This document shows positions 1-9,000 of a stretch of 14,569 nt of DNA, in pieces (position 1 is the first letter of the stretch; each line of letters begins with the position of its first letter). The stretch comes from Phoronis ovalis. Taxonomy: Eukaryota > Phoronida > Phoronidae. The notes beneath the pieces are model-generated. The model made no database searches and had not been told where the DNA came from. It saw only the letters and a program-made list of their open reading frames with translations. A program made the position numbers and the translations under genes. The DNA lies in assembly GCA_028565635.1 (NCBI GenBank), contig JAOXYB010031598.1:1-14569 (forward strand). Direction: 5' to 3'.

Positions 1-771
1 GTTGACAATTTTGATAATTTTACTCATATTTCGTCATTTGTAACAGTGCTATCAATAAATTGATCATTATTAGTACTTACTGAAAATAAAAATATATAAA
101 ATTGGGGTTTTGGAGCCTATCAAACTATCAAAATTTAAATATGACTAAATACAAGTTACACAGTTGAAAAAATATAATTTATCATGACTTTAGACAATTT
201 GAGTAAAAAAAATAATCAATTATACAAACTTCATTATTCAGACTGAGTCCAGTCTAATGCATATCTTACTGATGTGCTTCTGGATATTATAATGGCTCCT
301 TTCATTCTGAGGCCTAAAATATTGAAAAAGTTGTGTGTTTCCAGTAACCCGACCGACCCTGATTTTTAGGCCCTACCTTAAAGTTTTTATCGCCAGTCAA
401 TTATTTTCTGTACGCGCATATATAAACTGCTATCAAAAAACGTAGAAAATATCACACAGACAAAAAAGTGCACTGAAAAATTATTGTCCAGATCTTCTAA
501 CTGGTGTCAATGGTTGAGCACTTCGTATTCAGCAAAATAAGGTAACATGTCCACCTTCTGCAAAGTCACGAATTGTAATATTTCTCCTCAGTTAAATAAA
601 TAATTAAAAAAGAAATCTATTATTTTTCACATCGCTACTGGAAACAAATCTTTTTATTTTAGGCCTAACATGCAAGGAAAGTATGTTTTGTACAAACACT
701 GCAGCTTGTGACTTATGGGAAATGGCAATTTCATACAGTCAAGTACTGTAATATTTTTGCTGTATTTGTAG
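1..771. other. Probable intron of the upstream plus-strand gene
   Basis: I found no exon here. The stretch is AT-rich with many stops in all frames and ends in a pyrimidine-rich tract and TAG (769-771) that serves as the acceptor of the exon at 772. It contains one copy of a dispersed repeat (310-373). The rest holds nothing I can identify. Whether all of it is one intron cannot be decided from the window. Confidence 0.45.
310..373. repeat. Copy of the GGCCTAAAAATCAGG dispersed repeat family, foldback form
   Basis: The block begins GGCCTAAAA at 311 and ends TTTTTAGGCC at 372, so its ends are inverted copies of each other. The right half includes CCTGATTTTTAGGCC, which is an exact reverse complement of sequence at 6384-6398 in HEATR1 intron 2. 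Both copies also share GTGTGTTTC. This looks like a short dispersed repeat; its class is unknown. Confidence 0.5.
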
Positions 772-1072
772 AAAAACCAGGTCAAGATCACCCTTGTCTG
801 AAAGTGATTCAAGTACTTCAAGAGATAGGAGGCGAAAGCGCAAAAAGAAGAAACATAAAAAGCGATCAGACAGCTCAGAAACAGATTCTGATAATGACAG
901 TGATAGTTCAAGAGATCTAAGAAAAAAACACAAGAAAAAGAAAAAATATATGAAGAATTCAGAAAGTGAATCTGATAGTCAAACTCATGAAAGAAAACAT
1001 AAAAAACACAAGAAACAAGGAAAACATAAGAAAAGAGATAAAAGACATGGCAGTCCCTCTGATTCAGATTGA
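772..1072 (+). CDS. Last coding exon of an unidentified gene; Lys/Ser/Arg-rich (SR-like) C-terminal tail
   Basis: The reading frame is open from the acceptor TAG at 769-771 to a TGA at 1070-1072. One base (772) completes a split codon, then come 99 codons. The tail begins KTRSRSPLSESD and alternates acidic-serine runs (SDSSETDSDNDSDSS, SESESDS) with blocks of Lys, Arg and His (RRKRKKKKHKKR, KKHKKKKK, KHKKHKK), ending in GSPSDSD. Tails like this occur on many nuclear RNA-processing proteins, where the basic blocks act as nuclear localisation signals and the SD/SE runs are casein kinase 2 type phosphorylation sites. Low-complexity sequence alone does not identify the gene. FAM133, SREK1IP1, CIR1 or another splicing-associated family are all possible. 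The upstream exons lie outside the window or were not recognised. The gene is transcribed in the same direction as HEATR1 and ends about 4.4 kb before it. Confidence 0.72.
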
Positions 1073-1604
1073 TATCTCTCAAATTTAAATTAATATTTTA
1101 TTTCAAGTAAAATGTTTAACTGGGTTTCATATTCAATTTTTGTCAATCGTGGTGAAGTTGTTTTTGAAGCCAAGTAAAACATTTAACTTGAGGTCACACC
1201 TTAATAACATTTTTGAACAGACCACATTGTTTTATCAAACTGTCTAATCTTTTGATAGTCCAACAGTTAAAATTCATCGCAGTAGTGAGACCAAACATGT
1301 CTTTTCATAAAGTGGCGACATTTTTTAGCATCTGAATGTTAAACTGTTCTGCTGAGAATTGGTACATAAATGCGAAATATACTCTGCCGTGCCTACAATA
1401 AGATGCTCTTGTTTTCGTACCAATGAGATGGACATATATTTTGTAAGTTTATGTGAAAAAGAATAGCAGAAGAGATAAAGGTATCTAGATGCAAAGAGGT
1501 GTATATATATTTCAACCTTTGTTTTAGTAATTAAAATGAAGAAATAAACAAAAGTATACATTTTAAGCAAGTAATAATGAGGTTATAATAAATAGTTTGA
1601 ATTT
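1073..1604 (+). other. Probable 3' UTR and downstream sequence of the SR-like gene
   Basis: AT-rich sequence without a credible ORF follows the stop codon. AATAAA hexamers occur at 1543-1548 and 1587-1592, with a third at 1618-1623 inside the adjoining repeat element. Any of them could be the polyadenylation signal. Which one is used cannot be told from the sequence. Confidence 0.4.
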
Positions 1605-2002
1605 GGTCATCTGATCCAATAAAGGCCATTTTGGGGAAAAAATTGTTTTTCGAATTTCATGTTTCAAAAAGTATGTCAAAAATTCGTTCATCTACAAAAT
1701 GAAACTTTGCATAACTAGGCTAGACATATATGTCTACAAAACTGTCTCAGATTTTTAAAATGTTGCCTTGTTCAGAAGTTGATTTTCTAAAGTTTAAGGG
1801 TCACATGAAAATCAACAAAATCATGACCTTGAAACTTTGAAAATTCATAACTTTTGATCAATTAAAGCTAAATTTTATTTGAGATTCAGTTTTGTAGATC
1901 TAATGTTTGCCAAGTTTCAGCTTTATAGGTGCAACAGTTTTTGAATAATACATTTTTTTGAAAAATGTATTTTTGTCCAAAATGGATGCTCATCAGATCA
2001 CG
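1605..2002. repeat. About 400-bp degenerate foldback (full-length palindromic) element
   Basis: The two halves are imperfect reverse complements along nearly their whole length. The centre is GGTCACATGA (1799-1808), a 12-base loop, then TCATGACC (1821-1828). Outward pairs include the TTTAAG-side of the left arm with TTGAAACTTTGAAAAT on the right. CTACAAAACTG (1733-1743) pairs with CAGTTTTGTAG (about 1888-1898), and ggCCATTTTGG near the left end pairs with CCAAAATGG near 1978-1986. The extreme ends are TCATCTGATC and CATCAGATCA. No target-site duplication was clear. A transcript would fold into a long hairpin. It is most simply an old non-autonomous DNA transposon or foldback element. Confidence 0.6.
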
Positions 2003-3903
<1,901 letters not shown>

Positions 3904-3912
3904 ATAATGCTA
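3904..3912. repeat. Left target-site duplication of the MITE
   Basis: ATAATGCTA directly abuts the left terminal inverted repeat and is repeated exactly at 4111-4119 after the right one. Nine bases is the length typical of Mutator-like insertions; hAT elements usually give eight. Confidence 0.75.
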
Positions 3913-4110
3913 CAATCTAAGTAAACTCGGATGTTGTGTTCCGCTTCGTATTTAATATAATTATAATACTTTACTATAAAAGGTAGTTCCATATTTTCCT
4001 ACAAGGTGCATCAGCGCCACCTGGCAGGAGAATATGCAACTACTTTCATGTAGAGCTTATTCAATATATTAATACGAAGCGGAACACAACATCTGAGTTT
4101 ACTTAGATTG
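3913..4110. mobile_element. 198-bp MITE with about 40-bp terminal inverted repeats and 9-bp target duplication
   Basis: The termini are inverted copies, CAATCTAAGTAAACTC at the left and GAGTTTACTTAGATTG at the right. They match over about 40 bases with one mismatch (CGGATG versus CAGATG), followed by a one-base slip. The interior is also self-complementary: AAAGGTAGTTCCATATT near 3980 pairs with AATATGCAACTACTTT near 4031. The whole element therefore folds back around a short centre near 4010. The direct repeat ATAATGCTA flanks both ends exactly. There is no ORF, so it is non-autonomous. The 9-bp duplication favours a Mutator-like source; the family cannot be named with certainty. It lies in the intergenic region about 1.4 kb before the HEATR1 promoter. 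Confidence 0.85.
4013..4027 (-). promoter_or_regulatory. CTCF-like motif inside the MITE
   Basis: Read on the minus strand, this is CTGCCAGGTGGCGCT. It contains AGGTGGCGC, the core reported for Drosophila CTCF, and it fits the vertebrate consensus core CYAGRKGGCRS at every position. It sits in the unpaired centre of the foldback element. The match is visible in the sequence; binding is inference. Confidence 0.45.
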
Positions 4111-4119
4111 ATAATGCTA
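4111..4119. repeat. Right target-site duplication of the MITE
   Basis: An exact second copy of ATAATGCTA (see 3904-3912) that bounds the element on the right. Confidence 0.75.
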
Positions 4120-5280
4120 GGGACTTTTCTAAAAATTTCAGCTTCATGGTTACACTTGGGTACATCAATTTATATTCAAAAAAATTAATTCTTGCAGTAA
4201 ACCAAAAAAAATATTTGCTTTTGTATAGACATAGACAGGTTCAGAATAGAATAAGTGCTTTTCAGTGTTCAAGTAGCTTTTGTATGATAATATTACAAGA
4301 AGTTAATATATGACTAATTACTACATTTATTCCTTCAAAAATAAAAGAACATTTTAATTCATTATTTTACATATATACAACATGCAGAATCTCATAAGGT
4401 TATTGATGTTACACAGCAAGTAGTACAGTAATAAAGTCGTGAAAAATCCCAGGAGACTGCACTTGTGGAAAGGATAGATATGCATGTGAATGCATGGAGC
4501 GCAAAAGCACCATGGCATTATTTAGAGATGTATAAAAAAGGGTTTAATACTTTCTGCTCAAATTTTGATCACTTCTTAAACCTGAAAGTATCCCACAGAG
4601 GTCTTTTCGGGCATCATTCTATTAATGTACAGATTTTTTAAAACTTTATGTACATGCATGCATATAGTTTACGTTCCCTGGCCGGCAAACCCTAGGAAAA
4701 AATGTCTAGTACTGCCCATATTTAAAGACAATGACACAAGTGCTGGACTAGTTCTGGTATATAAATTATAATAGTTTAATTAATATTAAATATGCAGCAA
4801 AATTAATACTTACAATTTAAAGTTTAAAATGGCCCCAGCATTCACCATAAGTGTCCTGCAAAAGAGAATGTTAAAGTGATCAAAGTTGATCTCGTTCTCA
4901 CACTGAGCTCGCTCTATATAACGTGTCCAATACCTGCAGAACCATTATAAAACTAGTTAGTGTCAGAATATGTGCAGACTTAATTGCTAGTACTGTAAGT
5001 GTATTACTATTAACACTACTGAAGTGACTAACAGTGACAAGATTTTTCCCAGATTATACATTTCAAGTAGCTTTCTTCAGTTTTTGCTATATATAAAGAA
5101 TTACCTTTTTATTAGTGAACACAATGCACTTACCCAAATAATATTAAGTCACTTATCATTGTTAATTATGTGAAGAAAACTGAGCTTCTGGTCCAGCTCA
5201 ATTGATTAAATACGGTTCAGTATAAAAAAAATCCCTTGGCCAAATCACCAAAACAAAAATAAAATTAATATGTTAAACGA
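4120..5280. other. Intergenic DNA without an identified gene
   Basis: AT-rich, with no ORF that looks coding and no repeat I can bound. A TATA-like string (CTATATAAC, near 4913) has no exon behind it that I can recognise. I see nothing else to annotate. Confidence 0.4.
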
Positions 5281-5492
5281 ACTGCCAGCGTTGTAACGCA
5301 AATTTATTTTCAAACGTGATGAAAAGCGATAATTACTTTGACACCTCATCTTGCGTTTCAATTTTGCGTGAACATAACTAAGGGAAAAAGAGTTTGAAGA
5401 AATATATTTTATTTTTAGAATATATAAACAGATAGTTGTTAAGATCGGAATGTATAATCAGAAGGTACTAAGTTCTAACTTTTGTTGGTCAA
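5281..5492 (+). promoter_or_regulatory. Presumed HEATR1 promoter region
   Basis: This region precedes the putative first exon. ACGCAA, or its complement TTGCGT, occurs three times (5297-5302, near 5351 and near 5363). A TATATAA string lies at 5421-5427, about 70 bases before the putative transcript start, which is too far for a classical TATA box. At 5492-5499 ACTTCCGC is the reverse complement of an ETS/GABP-type GCGGAAGT site, common close to starts of housekeeping genes. The transcription start itself is not determined by sequence. Confidence 0.35.
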
Positions 5493-5523
5493 CTTCCGCT
5501 CACATGGCAATCAAATCCACGAG
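5493..5523 (+). other. Putative non-coding first exon of HEATR1 (5' boundary uncertain)
   Basis: A good donor, CGAG|GTAATT, falls at 5524. A well-formed acceptor with branch point precedes the ATG-bearing exon at 5872, so a spliced 5' UTR is likely. The 5' end given here is a guess: CTTCCGCT at 5493 resembles the cytosine-plus-pyrimidine starts of translation-related genes, but initiation further upstream is equally possible. The exon carries an ATG at 5504 that opens a short upstream ORF. Confidence 0.4.
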
Positions 5524-5896
5524 GTAATTTGTGAAGATCTAGACTTCAGATTTGTACATGGTAAGTTTAAAAATAGTGTTGTTCTGCAAAACATTTGTGC
5601 TAGAGCTGTTTTCATGGAACATACAAATTTTAGAACTCGAACGCTTTGTTATAATATGATAATGACGAAGATTAAAGTTTCACAAAGTCAAAGATTGCGG
5701 TTCAATCAAGACTCAGTCTCAAGTCAAGACCTTACTGCATTTGCTGCATGGTCTCATTACAAAATGTGAAGTCACAAACGAAATATCACAGGGTCGCATT
5801 TCGTTGCAAATGATAGTATGTAAATTATAAAACAGTTGCTAATACTAACAGTAATATTTTTTTCCTTTTAGAGTTGAAGTGAGAAAAACGCGATGA
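5504..5896 (+). CDS. Putative 14-codon upstream ORF of HEATR1 (5504-5523 joined to 5872-5896)
   Basis: If exon 1 ends at 5523 and joins 5872, an ATG at 5504 reads MAIKSTRVEVRKTR and stops at TGA 5894-5896. That TGA overlaps the HEATR1 start ATG at 5893-5895, giving the string ATGA. The context of the upstream ATG is moderate (C at -3, G at +4). The arrangement could lower or couple HEATR1 translation through leaky scanning or termination-reinitiation. It depends entirely on the inferred splice. Confidence 0.35.
5524..5871 (+). other. Putative intron 1 (5' UTR) of HEATR1
   Basis: It starts GTAATT and ends TTTTTTCCTTTTAG. A perfect branch-point string, TACTAAC, lies at 5843-5849, placing the branch adenosine (5848) 22-23 bases before the acceptor. 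A 95-codon open stretch (5482-5769) runs through the donor but has no coding character that I recognise, and I treat it as chance. Confidence 0.55.
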
Positions 5897-6034
5897 CTTC
5901 ATTAGCAAAACAGCTCCAGAAGCTTGCAGTTCCACACACCCAGTCTCTCTTGGGAGAAGATAAGAGACGACCGTCACTGTTATTTGACCCAAAAGAGGCT
6001 GCTACTTTGGACAGGGACACAGTGTTTGCTATAG
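5872..6034 (+). CDS. HEATR1: HEATR1 exon 2: 21 bases of 5' UTR, then residues 1-48
   Basis: The acceptor TTTTAG precedes 5872 and the ATG is at 5893 (G at -3). The donor is ATAG|GTATAG at 6035. Codon 48 (Gly) is split after its first base. The conserved DPKEAAT-DRDT-FAIG block at residues 31-48 is the best single identifier of the gene. Confidence 0.9.
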
Positions 6035-9000
6035 GTATAGTGCACAAGATGATACAGTGGTTGTGCCCAGGCATAAGGCAGTTTACATAAAATTTTGTTC
6101 CCCTTCAACACATGCAGTTGTTGGAAAATAATGCGCTGTACATGTGTATATCAAAACAAATCATTGAACTGAGGATTAGGAACACCTAGTGCGATTATCA
6201 ATGCTTTTTCATGCAGCTGTTTACAGGCTTCGGATAATTATTAATAATAAATGTCAGTTTTAACTAAAATATGGAGAAGTTATCAAATGTGTAAACTATA
6301 AAAAAAGTTCCGTGTGGGTAATCACCTGCAACAGTTGGCCATCTATAAACTTACACGGAAATCTCAGCACTTATAAATAATAAGGCCTAAAAATCAGGTG
6401 TGTTTCAGGGAACAGGCTGAAAAATATTAGGTAGGGTAGGTAGGGATTTTTTTTAACCGTGGTACGAGACCTTGGTTCTGCATGGGTTCAGATAGAAATG
6501 ATATGCTTGTACAAGCATATTTGTCTTCTAAATCTTTGAATGTAGATGAAGAGGAATCTGTGACTGTAAATTCTCTAGTCTGTTGTGTGGAATGGTTTTT
6601 GCAAGATCTTCATATCACTGAGATGGCAGACGTTTCCCCGCTGGTCAATTTCCTTGGGTAGAATCACCAGTCATCATAATATTCTCATGATGACTTGGAA
6701 TACATGTCCAATTTTAAATGCTGTTAAAACTAAGTAGATGGCAACATGAGATTAATTGGCAAACAAGCTTTCAGTATTTTGTTTGTTCGATATCATTTTT
6801 GCACACGACACTCGCCCACACTGCCATGTGTGGTCATTAACAATAAATCAAAACGAAGCGGTGTCTACCATAAAATCGGTTAGGAAGGGTAAGTTTTAAG
6901 ACGTGAATGAAATTTTCTATCAATTAATTAACTGGTTGCTGAAAACATGTGCAAAATAATTAGGGTTGGCAGCTGCCGGCTAAGTAGGGTCCGGTTCCCT
7001 GAAAAGCACCATTTTTTTAAGGCCTAAGGTTAGGATCTCCAATGGTATCATCTCTGTTTACATACAGGTAAACCCTTTTCGATTTAGAAATTCCACTCTT
7101 TAAAGCGTCTGATGTGATTGCTGTATTTATTAATGTTATAAATCTTATTCATTTATTCCGTTGATATGTAGGCTCAAATGGTGTGAAAGAACTAGAGCAA
7201 GTTGACGCAGCCTTTGAAGACTATGAAACTACACTATTTAATGAAACTGCTCAGGATTTTGAGAGAGCCATTCAAAGTAAAGATATCAATGAACAACTTG
7301 ACCAAACAGTATTAGAATTTCTTACTCGGCTCTCTCCATATGTTCTTCTAAAGCCGGCACATAAAGCTTTGGAGTGGCTGCTATACAGGTATGGTACCGT
7401 ATTGCCACTATTATTCATCCACCAGATTTTCGTGTTCGCTGAAATAACATTGTTTTTTGTCACTTGTTTGCTTGACCTATCCACACTATGTATATAGTCA
7501 GCTTGGCTACTAGTAATTTAGTTACATGTACATATTAGAGAGCTTAGATACAACTAACAAGTGCAGCCTTTAAGCGAGAAGTAAAAATAACTTGAATTTT
7601 TTATAGAAATATCTGTAAATAAGGATTACTATAATGTTTTGTTTGTTACCCATAGCTGATCACTCCTAAATAAGAGACTAAAATCTCTCTATTACCAAAT
7701 AATACAAAACATCTCGGAAGGCTAAAGTTTCTTTTGATAGCTATTTGAAAGAATTTTAGCAGATTTTTTACAGGTATTTTTTACCACCATGAAATTGCAT
7801 ATATTAGTTTTTAAATTGATCTGATTACTTTGTTTGTTTGTTCTAGTTCAGCACTTTCTAAGGATATTATCTTTCATTGGCAGGAGCTCTCAAACTGTTT
7901 CTTGTTTATTTGTCACTACATACATACAGTCAATTTATTTTATTGACTGATTGCTTGTTTCAGTTTCCTAATAACTTGATGCCCAGTCGTAAGAGTTTTG
8001 TAGTAAGGAAGAAGTAAGAATCCCTATATTAATAACTTATTCTATATTATATTCTTTCGATAGTAAGGAAGAAGTAAGAACCCTGTAGTAATAACTTATT
8101 CTATATTCGTTTGGTAGTAAGGAAGAAGTAAGAATCCCTGTTCTAATAACTAATTCTATATTCTTTCAATAGTAAGGAAGAAATAAGAACCCTGTAGTAA
8201 TAACTTATTCTATATTCATTTGGTAGTATTAATGGAAGAAGTAAGAATCCCTGTTGTAATAACTTATTCTATATTCTTTTGGTAGTAAGGAAGAAGTAAG
8301 AATCCCCGTAGTAATAACTTATTCAATCTATATTCTTTTTGTAGTGTAAGGAAGAAGTAAGACTCCCTATATTAATAACGTATTCTATATTCTTTTAGTA
8401 TGAAGGAAGAAGTAAGAACCCCTGCAGTAATAACTTATTCTATATTCTTTTGGTAGTAAGGAAGAAGTAAGAATCCCTGTTGTAATAACTTATTCTATAT
8501 TCTTTCAGATACAGCATTCATCAATACAATGTGGATGAAATTATTATGTGCATCTTACCCTATCATGAAACGAAGATTTTTGTACGTATTGTTCAGTTGC
8601 TCAAGTTAGATGATCCTGGTTCAAGATGGCACTGGCTACAGCCCATACAGGTAACACATTATATTACGATTAATAAAGCATTTCCAGTCCATTGTGGAGA
8701 TATAACAGGTCGAGGCTGATTGAAAAGTTATATTGGGTGATGCCCCAGGCTGAACATATTATAACTTTTCAATCAGTTGAGACCAACTTAAAATTTCTTC
8801 CTTACAAAAATCCATTCTTATGATGTCATTTGCTGAACTGTACATTGTCTAATTCACTTTCGGCCACAGAAGTATGGCAACAAATGCAGATGATAATAAA
8901 TATTAAGAAATCTTCCCATTTTGTCAAAAAATTGTAACGTCTAGTTTTCAGATTAGATACTAAAGTTTAACTGAACACGATGGAACAAAATATGTGTAAA

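Larger units (their letters stand above)
6035..7171 (+). other. HEATR1: HEATR1 intron 2
   Basis: The intron is 1,137 bases. It contains two inverted copies of a dispersed repeat (6384-6416 and 6991-7024) enclosing a 59-codon open frame (6482-6661). A short TTCCGTGT / ACACGGAA inverted pair lies near 6308 and 6352. The remainder is AT-rich and unremarkable. Confidence 0.8.

Noticed and set aside
654-1082. 142-codon open frame on the minus strand opposite the SR-like exon
   Set aside because: It is the shadow of the Lys/Ser codons on the plus strand. Its product is rich in Phe, Tyr and Leu as expected for the complement of AAA, GAA and TCA codons, and it has no independent support.
5421-5427. 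TATATAA as the HEATR1 TATA box
   Set aside because: It lies about 70 bases before the likely exon start, and such strings are frequent by chance in this AT-rich DNA.
5482-5769. 95-codon plus-strand ORF before the HEATR1 ATG
   Set aside because: It crosses a good donor at 5524 and enters the inferred first intron. The product looks random and resembles no HEATR1 N-terminus, which is clearly at 5893.
6308-6360. TTCCGTGT / ACACGGAA inverted pair as a miniature transposon
   Set aside because: The arms are only eight bases, no target duplication flanks them, and a 52-base element is too small to claim.
7846-7950. Acceptor-like tract (TTTGTTTGTTTGTTCTAG) in intron 3 followed by an in-phase open run of about 30 codons
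   Set aside because: The translation has no similarity to HEATR1 at residue 120, while the exon at 8509 continues the homology exactly. Probably a decoy.
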